Positions 23,212-31,135 of a stretch of 32,723 nt of DNA are shown here, in pieces (within the stretch, counting starts at the first letter, position 1; every line of letters begins with the position of its first letter). The DNA is from Parvularcula sp964484475 (GTDB lineage Bacteria; Pseudomonadota; Alphaproteobacteria; Caulobacterales; Parvularculaceae): positions 1 through 32,723 of the forward strand of contig CAZAFU010000017.1 in assembly GCA_964484475.1 (NCBI GenBank). Direction: 5' to 3'. Position numbers and translations under genes: made by a program. The notes below the pieces were generated by a model. That model did not search any database, had not been told where the DNA came from, and worked only from the letters and a program-made list of their open reading frames with translations.

Positions 23212-24309
23212 GTGGCTTGCCTGATCAGATCGCTCATCGCCGTGGCCCTTTCCCTTTCGCTCTGCGCATTCATGCAGGAGGAAGGGGAGCCCGAACCCCT
23301 TCCCGAACCTCCGGTATCGGCCGGACCCTTGCGCGTCGGCGTCGCCGAGCATCCGCCCTTTGCGCGCAAGGAGGCTGACGGGAGTTGGCAGGGGCTCTCG
23401 GTCAATGTGTGGCGCACGGCTTCCGAGGACCTCGGGCTCGCCTACGAATTCGTCGAGACCGACCAGGCCAACCTCCTGCCCGGTGTGGCCTCCGGAGAGC
23501 TCGACGTTGCCCTGCCCGTGATCGCAGATGCCGAAGGAGCGGTTCTGGTCGACTATGCCTTCCCCCACTACACATCGACCCTCGGCATTGCGGAGGCACG
23601 CAAGGGCATGATCCTGCAGACCGTCACGCGCCTCTTCTCCCTCGACTTCCTGCGGATCGTCCTGTCGCTTTCGGTTCTCCTCCTGATCGTCGGCGCCATC
23701 ATCTGGGTAATCGAGCGGCGCGGGAACGAAGACCAGTTCAGCCGCAAGCCGATCAGGGGGCTTGGCGACGGTTTCTGGTGGGCGGGGGTCACGCTCACCA
23801 CCATCGGCTATGGCGACAAGGCACCGGCAAGCTTTGCCGGGCGGGCCGTGGCGATGGTGTGGATGCTGGTCGGTCTGGCGGTCAGTGCCGCCCTGACAGC
23901 GGCAGTCGTCTCCGCCATGGATGTCTCCAGCGCCGGCAGTGAGCTTGGGGACCTGCGTGACAAGTCCGTGGGGGTCCTCGAAACGGACGGGGCAGGGCCG
24001 TACCTTCAAGCGAAAGGGATCGAGACACGGGGGTTCGCCGATATCGAGAGCGGCCTCGATGCGGTCAAGAACGGTGATCTCGAGGCCTTCGTCCATGCGG
24101 CGCCCAGCCTCAGGAACAAGGTCCAGGGTCTCAATATCGGTCTGAACGTCTCGAGCACCGACGAAGAGCCCCAGCACGTCACCTTCGCTCTCACGCGCGA
24201 TGCGCCGTTCTCCGATGGGCTCGAGACGGCTCTGGTCCGCCGCACCACCTCGCCCGGATGGTGGGAGCAGGTGGGCCAGTGGGTTCCCGAGGACCGGGCC
24301 CGGCAGTGA
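23212..24309 (+). CDS. GluR0-like receptor-channel: solute-binding domain split by a K+ pore
   Basis: The 365-residue protein has a signal peptide ('IRSLIAVALSLSLCAF'), then lobe 1 of a family-3 solute-binding domain ('LRVGVAEHPPFARKEADG' onward), a membrane helix (about 146-166), a pore helix and selectivity filter 'TTIGYGD' (196-202), a second helix (about 211-236), then lobe 2 ('VGVLETDGAG' to the end). This S1-M1-P-M2-S2 order is that of the bacterial ionotropic glutamate receptor GluR0, a ligand-gated K+ channel of the inner membrane. The Arg that holds a ligand alpha-carboxylate is replaced by Gly (about 109), and the lobe-2 Asp that holds the amino group is Ala (about 296, 'FVHAAP'). 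The ligand is probably not a plain amino acid. GTG 23212 gives the best signal peptide; AAGGG sits close upstream. Confidence 0.88.
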   Translation: MACLIRSLIAVALSLSLCAFMQEEGEPEPLPEPPVSAGPLRVGVAEHPPFARKEADGSWQGLSVNVWRTASEDLGLAYEFVETDQANLLPGVASGELDVALPVIADAEGAVLVDYAFPHYTSTLGIAEARKGMILQTVTRLFSLDFLRIVLSLSVLLLIVGAIIWVIERRGNEDQFSRKPIRGLGDGFWWAGVTLTTIGYGDKAPASFAGRAVAMVWMLVGLAVSAALTAAVVSAMDVSSAGSELGDLRDKSVGVLETDGAGPYLQAKGIETRGFADIESGLDAVKNGDLEAFVHAAPSLRNKVQGLNIGLNVSSTDEEPQHVTFALTRDAPFSDGLETALVRRTTSPGWWEQVGQWVPEDRARQ

Positions 24310-24369
24310 GGCTTCTTGCGTGGCTCCCGCCATGCTCCTAGACGGTTCGGCCAGACCACAGGAACGATC

Positions 24370-25476
24370 ATGCGCGCAGAAATTTCCCATGCCTCCGAGC
24401 AGGTGCAGCAGTCCCTCGACCTGCTGCGGCGCTCGCTCGACTGGGACGTCGCCAACGCCCGCCTGCAGGAGCTGAATGACAAGGCCGAGGACCCGAACCT
24501 CTGGAACGATCCCGACACGGCCCAGAAGCTGATGCAGGAGCGGACCCGGCTCGAGAACGCGATCACCGCCCTGACCGAGATCGCAGCCGAGCGGGAAGAC
24601 CTCCTCGAACTGGCCGAGATGGCCGAAGAGGAGGGCGACTCGAACTCGGTCGACGAGGTGGTCGTGCAGATGAAAGCCCTCGAGAAACGCGCTCAGGCAG
24701 CCGAGCTCGAAGCGCTTCTCTCGGGCGAGGCGGACGGCAACGACACCTATCTCGAAGTCCACTCGGGGGCAGGGGGCACGGAGTCCAACGACTGGGCGTC
24801 CATGCTCCTGAGGATGTACACCCGCTGGGCGCAGCAGCATGGTCACAAGGTCGAAGTCCTCGAAGAGCAGTCGGGCGACGAGGCGGGCATCAAGTCAGCC
24901 ACGATCATGGTCAAGGGAACCAACGCCTACGGATGGCTGAAGACCGAGTCGGGGGTTCACCGCCTGGTCCGGATCAGTCCCTACGATTCCGCTGCCAAGC
25001 GGCACACCTCCTTCGCCAGTGTGTGGGTCTATCCCGTGGTCGATGACAAGATCGAGATCGAGATCAACGAGAGCGACTGCCGAGTCGATACCTTCCGGGC
25101 ATCGGGCGCGGGCGGCCAGCACGTCAACACGACCGACTCGGCGGTCAGGATCACCCACGAGCCCACCGGCATCGTCGTCCAGTGCCAGTCCGAACGTTCG
25201 CAGCACAAGAACCGCGCCCAGGCCTGGGACATGCTCCGGGCCCGCCTCTACGAGCGCGAACTCCAGCTCCGCGAGGAGGAGGCCAACGCCCAAGCGGCCA
25301 GCAAGACCGATATCGGCTGGGGGCACCAGATCCGTTCCTACGTCCTCCAGCCCTACCAGATGGTCAAGGACCTCAGGACCAGCGTTGAAAGTCCGTCCCC
25401 GGACGCAGTGCTCGACGGCGATCTCGACCTGTTCATGGCAGCTGCCCTCGCCCAACGCGTCGCAGGCGACGAGTGA
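24370..25476 (+). CDS. prfB: Peptide chain release factor 2
   Basis: The 368-residue protein is RF2, which reads UAA and UGA stop codons and triggers peptide release. It has the GGQ loop 'ASGAGGQHVNTTDSAV' and the stop-codon recognition loop 'RISPYDSAAKRHTSF'. The SPF of E. coli RF2 is SPY here, which I recall as the usual alphaproteobacterial form. The gene is continuous. The region that holds the E. coli +1 frameshift ('RRSLDWD') has no in-frame TGA, so no programmed frameshift is needed. AGGAA precedes ATG 24370. Its stop overlaps the next start (GTGA), coupling it to the methyltransferase gene. Confidence 0.95.
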   Translation: MRAEISHASEQVQQSLDLLRRSLDWDVANARLQELNDKAEDPNLWNDPDTAQKLMQERTRLENAITALTEIAAEREDLLELAEMAEEEGDSNSVDEVVVQMKALEKRAQAAELEALLSGEADGNDTYLEVHSGAGGTESNDWASMLLRMYTRWAQQHGHKVEVLEEQSGDEAGIKSATIMVKGTNAYGWLKTESGVHRLVRISPYDSAAKRHTSFASVWVYPVVDDKIEIEINESDCRVDTFRASGAGGQHVNTTDSAVRITHEPTGIVVQCQSERSQHKNRAQAWDMLRARLYERELQLREEEANAQAASKTDIGWGHQIRSYVLQPYQMVKDLRTSVESPSPDAVLDGDLDLFMAAALAQRVAGDE

Positions 25477-26597
25477 GCGCGGTCAAGCCGCGCCGCTACC
25501 AGCTCTTCGCCAGTTGCGTTCCCGGTCTCGAAGACATTCTCGAGGGCGAGGTGCAGGGGCTCGGCTGGTCGCGCGCCAGGGCCGAACCCGGCGGGGTGAC
25601 GCTGGAGGGGACATGGCACGACGTCTGGCGGCTGAACCTCTTGAGCCGCTGCGCATCACGGATCCTGCTCCGCGTCACATCCTTCCGTGCCCAGCATCTT
25701 TCCGAACTCGAAGCCAGGACGGGCGAAGCGGACTGGTCCGAGATCATCGCTCCCGGGATGAGGGCGAAAGTCGAAGCGGTCTGCAGGAAATCGAAGATCT
25801 ACCATTCCGGGGCGGCGGAGGAACGGGTGGCGCGCGCGCTCCAGCGCCTCGGCGCGGAACCGGGCGAAGGCGGCATCAAGGTCTTCGTGCGCATCGAGAA
25901 CAACAACGTCCAGATCAGTACGGACACCTCGGGCGAACTTCTCCACAAACGCGGGTTCAAGGAGGATGTCGTGAAGGCCCCGCTGCGGGAGAGCCTCGCC
26001 GCGTCCTTCCTGCGCTTTTGCGAATATGATGGCACCGGACCGCTATTCGATCCTTTCTGCGGCTCGGGCACGATCCCGATGGAGGGGGCAGAATTGGCTC
26101 TCGGGCTTGCGCCCGGGCGTGGCCGTCCGTTCGGTTTCGAGCGTTTCACGAGTTTCGACGCCGAGGTCTATAGCGGCGTCCGGAACCGGGCGATCCAGAA
26201 AGCGGAACGGCAGAGCCCTGCCGCCTTCACGGGCAGCGACCGCGATCCGCGCGCTGTTGCGGCCGCTCGCGCCAATGCGGAACGGGCTGGCCTTGGGGAC
26301 AGGGTCAGGTTCGTCGAAGTGAAGCTCAGCGAAGTGCAGTCACCCGACGGCCAGCCGGGGCTCGTGCTCACCAACCCGCCCTACGGCCAGAGGATCGGCG
26401 ACCCGAAGGAACTGGAGGCTCTCTACCGCGCCTTCGGCCAGGTCATGCGGGAGCGCTTTCGCGGCTGGAGGGTCGGGGTGATCACCTCCGAGCCCAAACT
26501 TGCCAAGGCGACCGGCCTCGATTTCGCCAGCCGGACAGCGCCCGTTCCCCACGGGCCGCTCAGGATTGCCTGCTCCGTCACCGCGCCCTTGCCCTGA
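25473..26597 (+). CDS. THUMP-domain RNA methyltransferase (RlmL/RlmN6-like)
   Basis: The 374-residue protein joins an N-terminal ferredoxin-like and THUMP RNA-binding region (about 10-155) to a class I SAM-dependent methyltransferase. The SAM-binding motif is 'DPFCGSGT' (193-200), and the catalytic 'NPPYG' (301-305) marks N-methylation of an exocyclic amine. This is the layout of the N-terminal half of E. coli RlmL, which makes m2G in 23S rRNA; the family also includes tRNA m2G6 enzymes. The exact target is therefore open. It lacks the RlmK half. The GTG start overlaps the prfB stop by four bases, so it is probably cotranslated with RF2, a fitting neighbour for a translation-apparatus gene. 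Confidence 0.87.
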   Translation: MSAVKPRRYQLFASCVPGLEDILEGEVQGLGWSRARAEPGGVTLEGTWHDVWRLNLLSRCASRILLRVTSFRAQHLSELEARTGEADWSEIIAPGMRAKVEAVCRKSKIYHSGAAEERVARALQRLGAEPGEGGIKVFVRIENNNVQISTDTSGELLHKRGFKEDVVKAPLRESLAASFLRFCEYDGTGPLFDPFCGSGTIPMEGAELALGLAPGRGRPFGFERFTSFDAEVYSGVRNRAIQKAERQSPAAFTGSDRDPRAVAAARANAERAGLGDRVRFVEVKLSEVQSPDGQPGLVLTNPPYGQRIGDPKELEALYRAFGQVMRERFRGWRVGVITSEPKLAKATGLDFASRTAPVPHGPLRIACSVTAPLP

Positions 26598-26623
26598 AAG
26601 GCGGAAAATGACCGGATGCTCGC

Positions 26624-26652
26624 TTGATCGGCGTCGCAACCGGGCCTTAACC
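26624..26652 (+). promoter_or_regulatory. Possible promoter of the rlpA operon
   Basis: TTGATC (26624-26629), a 17-base spacer and TTAACC (26647-26652) lie 44 bases before rlpA. The TTAACC also resembles a CtrA half site, but the second TTAA of a full site is missing. Weak evidence by eye. Confidence 0.3.
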
Positions 26653-26695
26653 TCGTTTCTGGGAAGGAAGACCCGCACTCCAAAGAGGCTGGTTC

Positions 26696-27613
26696 ATGGG
26701 TAACCTCGTCAATCGCACCCTTTCGCTCGGCATCCTTCTCCTGATGGCCGCGTGCGCAAGCACGCCCGGGTCCGGCCCGATCGGCGAGCGGCAGACGCCG
26801 CGGCCCCACGTGAAGGTCGGCCAGCCCTATCAGGTGAAGGGGACCTGGTATGTCCCCAAGCCCGATCCGACCTATGACCGCACCGGCTATGCGTCCTGGT
26901 ACGGGCCGGGCTTTCATGGGCGGCTGACCGCGAATGGCGAGATCTTCGACGAGAACCGCCTGACCGCCGCTCACCCGACGCTGCCGCTGCCGTCCATCGT
27001 GGAAGTCACCAACCCGCGAAACGGAAAGCGCCTGAAGCTGAGGGTCAACGACCGCGGACCTTTCGCCAATAACCGCATCCTCGACCTTTCCAAGGAGGCC
27101 GCGCGCCAGCTCGGGACCCTCGAGCAGGGCGTCGCCCCCGTGAGGGTCCGTTTCGTCGGCCCGGCAAGGATCGATGAAGCGATCGTCGCGACAGGCGAAC
27201 GCGAGCGCGGCCAGTCCCTGGCCCTTCTCGTCGATGACCTGCCGAGCGTGCCGACGCCGGAGCCGAACCTTCCGACCGAAGCGGACATCATCCTCGCCGA
27301 TCTCGATGTCGGCGTCCTCGAAGGGGTGCGCGTGGCGACCCCCGGGACGCGCACCACCAGCCGCTCCGTCGATGCGCAGGGGTATTTCGTGCAGGTTGGG
27401 GCTTTCTCTTCGCCAGGAAACGCATCGATGGCTGCCGCGCGTCTTCCGCAGGATGTCCCCGTGGCCCTCGCCACGACCGAAAGGGCGGGGCGACCGCTGA
27501 CCGTCGTCAGGCTGGGACCCTTCCTTCACGCCTTCTCGGCGAACGAAGCTCTTGAAACCGCGAAGAGTTTCGGCTTCCTGGACGCGATGATCGTCGAAGA
27601 GGCAATCAATTGA
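26696..27613 (+). CDS. rlpA: RlpA-like lipoprotein (DPBB plus SPOR domains)
   Basis: The 305-residue lipoprotein has a signal peptide with lipobox 'MAAC' (Cys20). A double-psi beta-barrel domain follows from 'TGYASWYGPGFHGRLTANGE', with the acidic 'NDRGPF' and 'RILDLSKEAA' segments. After an acidic linker (about 190-230) comes a C-terminal SPOR domain starting 'GYFVQVGAFSSPGNA'. In Pseudomonas RlpA cuts glycan strands lacking stem peptides and is drawn by SPOR to the septum; this protein keeps the same layout, with 'ASWYG' and 'DRGPF' matching the active cleft. It should act at the division site from the outer membrane. It heads a run of six overlapping genes. Confidence 0.93.
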   Translation: MGNLVNRTLSLGILLLMAACASTPGSGPIGERQTPRPHVKVGQPYQVKGTWYVPKPDPTYDRTGYASWYGPGFHGRLTANGEIFDENRLTAAHPTLPLPSIVEVTNPRNGKRLKLRVNDRGPFANNRILDLSKEAARQLGTLEQGVAPVRVRFVGPARIDEAIVATGERERGQSLALLVDDLPSVPTPEPNLPTEADIILADLDVGVLEGVRVATPGTRTTSRSVDAQGYFVQVGAFSSPGNASMAAARLPQDVPVALATTERAGRPLTVVRLGPFLHAFSANEALETAKSFGFLDAMIVEEAIN

Positions 27614-28767
27614 TCAGGCAGTCCGCGTGCATCCTTCTCGCAGCCGCGCTCCTCGGTGCGCCCCCTGCGTTCGCCCAGAACGAGGACCTGATCGACACCC
27701 GGGCCAGCCACGCGGTCATCATGGACGCAGGCTCGGGGCAGGTGCTTTTCGGCAAGAATGCCGACGTGGCAGTGCCTCCCGCATCGATGTCGAAGCTGAT
27801 GACGGTAGCGGTGGTCCTCGACCTGATCGATCAGGGCCGGCTTTCCATGGACACGCCGTTCTACGTCTCTGAAAAGGCGTGGCGGACGGGCGGATCGAAG
27901 ATGTTCGTCCTCGTGGATACCGAGATCGCCGTGGGTGACCTTCTCAAGGGTATCATCGTCCAGTCCGGCAACGACGCGTGCATCGTGGTGGCTGAGAATA
28001 TCGCCGAGACCGAAGACGCCTTCGCCGAGCTGATGAATGCACGGGCCAAGGCGTGGGGTCTCGAGAAATCGACCTTCGCCAATCCGACTGGCCTTCCGCA
28101 TCCGGACCAGCGCATGTCGATGGAGGATCTTGCCAGGCTCGCAAGGCATATCTGGAATGCCTATCCGGAGTACCGGTACCTCTTTTCGATCGAGGAATTC
28201 ACCTGGTCGGAAATCACCCAGACGAACCGGAACCCTCTTCTCCGCACCTTCGAAGGCGCGAAGGGCATGAAGACCGGGCATACGGAAGAAGCAGGCTACG
28301 GCGTTGTCGGCCTCGCGGAGCGTGATGGAGAAACACGCATCGCGGTGGTCGCGGGCCTCGATAGCGAAGCCGAGCGGCGGAAGGTGGCAACGGCCCTGAT
28401 GGACGAGGCGTTCGACGCCTTCGAGACCCGCACCTTCTTCAGGCCCGGTCAGCTCGTCGGAACGGCCGAGGTCTTCGCAGGGCTAGAGGAGACCGTTCCG
28501 CTACGGATCGAGCAGGACGTCACGTTCACCCTTCACCGGAAACGCATCGCCGGCACCGAGGCCGAGCTGTCCTACGAGGGTCCCTTGCGCGCGCCCATCC
28601 GCGAGGGTCAGCAGGTCGCCGTCCTGACCCTGACGATCCCGGAGGAGGGGGAGCGGCAGTATCCTCTTTATACCGCAGGCGAAGTGAGCGGGCTTGGCGC
28701 GTGGCGCAAGATCACCCTGGGCCTGCAGGGCCTCCTGACACCGCCCGATCTCGAGGAGGAAGGGTGA
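27610..28767 (+). CDS. D-alanyl-D-alanine carboxypeptidase (PBP5/DacC family)
   Basis: The 385-residue protein has a signal peptide (about 1-22, ending 'PPAFA') and the S11 peptidase motifs: SxxK at 59-62 ('ASMSKLMT', Ser59 and Lys62), SGN at 119-121 and KTG at 221-223 ('GMKTGHTEEAGY'). A C-terminal beta domain (PBP5_C) ends in an amphipathic segment ('LGAWRKITLGLQGLL') that anchors the enzyme to the inner membrane. It trims the terminal D-Ala of stem peptides and so limits cross-linking. The TTG start overlaps the rlpA stop as TTGA, with GAAGAGG upstream; no better start is visible. Its stop overlaps the tmk start as GTGA. Confidence 0.93.
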   Translation: MIRQSACILLAAALLGAPPAFAQNEDLIDTRASHAVIMDAGSGQVLFGKNADVAVPPASMSKLMTVAVVLDLIDQGRLSMDTPFYVSEKAWRTGGSKMFVLVDTEIAVGDLLKGIIVQSGNDACIVVAENIAETEDAFAELMNARAKAWGLEKSTFANPTGLPHPDQRMSMEDLARLARHIWNAYPEYRYLFSIEEFTWSEITQTNRNPLLRTFEGAKGMKTGHTEEAGYGVVGLAERDGETRIAVVAGLDSEAERRKVATALMDEAFDAFETRTFFRPGQLVGTAEVFAGLEETVPLRIEQDVTFTLHRKRIAGTEAELSYEGPLRAPIREGQQVAVLTLTIPEEGERQYPLYTAGEVSGLGAWRKITLGLQGLLTPPDLEEEG

Positions 28768-29402
28768 CCTTCATCACCTTCGAGGGGCCCGAGGGGGCGG
28801 GCAAGAGCACCCAGATCGCGGGGCTCACCGACAGGCTGCGCAAGAGGGGTCACGAGGTGACTGCAACCCGCGAGCCGGGCGGGGCGCCGGAAGCCGAAGC
28901 GCTGAGGGCGCTTCTCCTCGACCCCGAAAGGCAGTGGTCGCAGGAAAGCGAGGCGCTCCTGATGTATGCCGCCCGTGACGCCCATATCCGGCAGACCATC
29001 GCCCCGGCCCTCGCGGCGGGACGGGTCGTGCTCTGTGACCGTTTCCATGACTCGACCGAAGCCTATCAGCTCTCGATCGGGTCCGAACTCCTCGCTGCCC
29101 TCAAGACGAGCATCGTCAAGCGCCCACCGGACCTGACGATCCTTTTCGACCTGCCGGTGGAGACCGGCCTCGAGCGGGCGGCCCACAGGGGCGCTGCGGA
29201 TCGCTTCGAGGCCAAGGGCGTCGATTATCACCGGGCTGTCAGAGAGCGGTTTCTGGAGATCGCGAGGCGTGAGCCTCGTCGCATCGCTGTCATCGACGCC
29301 AGCCTTCCCGTCGAGGCTGTGACAAAAGAAGTCGCGGCGGTGGTTAACGCCCGCCTGCCCGGTCTGCTAGACGAGGCCGATGGACACCCTCCCGCCACCT
29401 GA
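28764..29402 (+). CDS. tmk: Thymidylate kinase
   Basis: The 212-residue enzyme phosphorylates dTMP to dTDP for DNA synthesis. It has the P-loop 'FEGPEGAGKST' near the start, the 'REPGG' loop that binds dTMP phosphate, 'LCDRFHDSTEAYQ', and a LID region with 'AAHRGAADRFE' in place of the E. coli-like arginine-rich LID. The GTG start overlaps the previous stop by four bases and has a near-perfect AGGAGG just before it. An in-frame ATG 63 bases upstream (28701) lies inside the carboxypeptidase gene and is unlikely. The next gene starts 23 bases before its stop. Confidence 0.95.
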   Translation: MTFITFEGPEGAGKSTQIAGLTDRLRKRGHEVTATREPGGAPEAEALRALLLDPERQWSQESEALLMYAARDAHIRQTIAPALAAGRVVLCDRFHDSTEAYQLSIGSELLAALKTSIVKRPPDLTILFDLPVETGLERAAHRGAADRFEAKGVDYHRAVRERFLEIARREPRRIAVIDASLPVEAVTKEVAAVVNARLPGLLDEADGHPPAT

Positions 29403-30369
29403 GGACGCTCAGAGCTTCCTCGCCGACCCGAGGACACGCCTCGATATCGAACGGCTTCTTGCCCGCGATGCCTTCCGGGGCGGCTTCGTTCTCGTGGGCG
29501 CCGAAGGGCAGGGAAAGGCGACCCTGGCCTTCATGCTGGCCGCAACCCTCCTGTCGGGCGGGAAGACCCTGGGGGAGGTGGCCAGTCACGTCCGCAGCGT
29601 GATTGCCGCCGGCGCCCATCCCGACGTCACCGTCCTCAGACGACAGATGAACGATCGGACCGGGAAACTCCGCTCCGAGATCGATGTCGGCACGGCGCGT
29701 GTCGTCAACACCCGGCTCAGCCAGACCTCGACCACCGGCCGCTCCGTGGTGATCGTTGATCTTGCCGACGAGCTGAACAGGAACGCCGCCAACAGTCTCC
29801 TGAAGATCCTCGAGGAACCGCCCGAGGGGGCATGCCTTCTCCTTCTCAGCCGCTCGCCATCGCGCCTGCTGCCGACTCTCGTAAGCCGCTGCCGGAAGAT
29901 CGCGCTGCGGCCCGTGGAGGAAGCCGCGCTGACAGGCTGGCTGATTGAAGCCCATGGCATCGACGCCGAAGACGCAGCCACCTTCGCAAGGACAGCGAAC
30001 GGCGCTCCGGGCAAGGCTCTCGCTACGGCCCTGGGGGAAGGCAGGGAGGCGTCCAGCCTCGCCCAGGACTACATGAAGGCGATCTTCGGCAGGGCCGACC
30101 TGTTCACCGCTTCGAGGGGTTTCGGGGGCAAGGGCCGCGAGTTGGTGGCGGAGAAGGCATGGGACATCATCCTCACCCGGCTCCGGCAGGGGCTCGCCGA
30201 ACCGGGCATTCCGCTTGCCGAACGCGGGAGGAGGCTCGAAGCGCTCGACCGGGTTCAGGAGCATCTCGGGATGGCGAGGACGGCGGATCCGGCACAGACA
30301 GCCTTTACCGGCGGGCTCAAGATCCGCGAAGCGCTCCTTGAAGGGAAAGCCGATCATGCTGGTCGATAG
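29380..30369 (+). CDS. holB: DNA polymerase III subunit delta prime
   Basis: The 329-residue protein is the delta prime subunit of the clamp loader that places the beta clamp on DNA. It has a P-loop-like 'VGAEGQGKATLA' near residue 40, 'VVIVDLADELNRNAANSLLKILEEPPE' (the clamp-loader sensor region), and the 'SRCRKI' motif, where SRC supplies the arginine finger. The zinc-binding cysteines found between these in E. coli delta prime are not evident. It overlaps tmk by 23 bases and tatD by 14, an arrangement seen widely in bacteria (tmk-holB). In relatives metG often follows holB; here tatD follows directly. Confidence 0.93.
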   Translation: MDTLPPPEDAQSFLADPRTRLDIERLLARDAFRGGFVLVGAEGQGKATLAFMLAATLLSGGKTLGEVASHVRSVIAAGAHPDVTVLRRQMNDRTGKLRSEIDVGTARVVNTRLSQTSTTGRSVVIVDLADELNRNAANSLLKILEEPPEGACLLLLSRSPSRLLPTLVSRCRKIALRPVEEAALTGWLIEAHGIDAEDAATFARTANGAPGKALATALGEGREASSLAQDYMKAIFGRADLFTASRGFGGKGRELVAEKAWDIILTRLRQGLAEPGIPLAERGRRLEALDRVQEHLGMARTADPAQTAFTGGLKIREALLEGKADHAGR

Positions 30370-31135
30370 CCACGTCAATCTGCACGGGGAGCGTTACGAC
30401 GAAGACCTCGATGACGTCATCGCACGCGCGGATGCCGCAGGGATCGGTGCCATGCTGCTGATCTGCGACAAACTCGAGAGCGTTGAGGAAATCGCCGCGA
30501 TCAGTGCCCGTCGGGAAACCTTCTCACGTTCGGTCGGGGTCCATCCTCACCACGCGAAGGACCATGCGGACCTTACGGCAGAACACCTTATCCGTCTTGC
30601 CCGGGCCGACGACGTCGTGGGGATCGGGGAATGCGGCCTCGACTACTACTACGAATATTCGGACCGCGGGCTTCAGGAAGGCGTCTTCGCGGCCCATATC
30701 GCCGCGGCGCAGGAAACGGGCCTGCCCCTGATCGTGCACACCCGCGACGCCGATGACGACATGGCCCGTATGCTGACCGTCGCCGCGCGCAGGAAGGCCT
30801 TCCCGCTGCTGCTTCACTGCTACACGTCCGGCGAGGACCTCATGCGCGCAGGGCTCGCGCTCGATGGCTATGTCTCCTTTTCGGGCATCCTCACCTTCAA
30901 GAACGCCGAGGAGGTGCGGGAGCGGGCGAGGGCGGTGCCGCTGAACCGCCTCCTGATCGAGACAGACTGCCCCTTCCTCGCCCCCGTTCCCCACCGGGGC
31001 CGCCGCAACGAGCCGGCCTACCTCACCGCCGTTGCGGAAAAACTCGCCGAAATCCGCGGCGAGACCGTCGAAACCATCGCCCAAGCCACCACCGAGAACT
31101 ACTTCAGGCTGTTCGCGAAGGCCCGCCGCCCATGA
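30356..31135 (+). CDS. tatD: TatD family metal-dependent DNase/hydrolase
   Basis: The 259-residue protein is a TIM-barrel metallohydrolase of the TatD family, which includes 3'-5' DNases. The residues include Glu92 in 'GECGLDYYYEYS', His128 in 'IVHTRDADDD', His154 in 'LLHCYTSG' and Asp204 in 'IETDCPFLAPVPHRG'. At the start, where the family has an HxH metal pair ('DSHCHLD'), this protein reads 'DSHVNLH': His6 stays but the second His is Asn8. I recall similar sequences in relatives, so it may be a clade variant. ATG 30356 gives the family start; an in-frame ATG upstream lies inside holB. The stop overlaps the next start as ATGA. Confidence 0.9.
   Translation: MLVDSHVNLHGERYDEDLDDVIARADAAGIGAMLLICDKLESVEEIAAISARRETFSRSVGVHPHHAKDHADLTAEHLIRLARADDVVGIGECGLDYYYEYSDRGLQEGVFAAHIAAAQETGLPLIVHTRDADDDMARMLTVAARRKAFPLLLHCYTSGEDLMRAGLALDGYVSFSGILTFKNAEEVRERARAVPLNRLLIETDCPFLAPVPHRGRRNEPAYLTAVAEKLAEIRGETVETIAQATTENYFRLFAKARRP

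Noticed and set aside
24370..24480. Programmed +1 frameshift in prfB as in E. coli
   Set aside because: The frame is continuous and no in-frame TGA occurs at the equivalent place.
24930..25030. SPY in place of SPF in RF2 as a change of stop-codon specificity
   Set aside because: I recall SPY as common in alphaproteobacterial RF2, so it is probably not a novelty.
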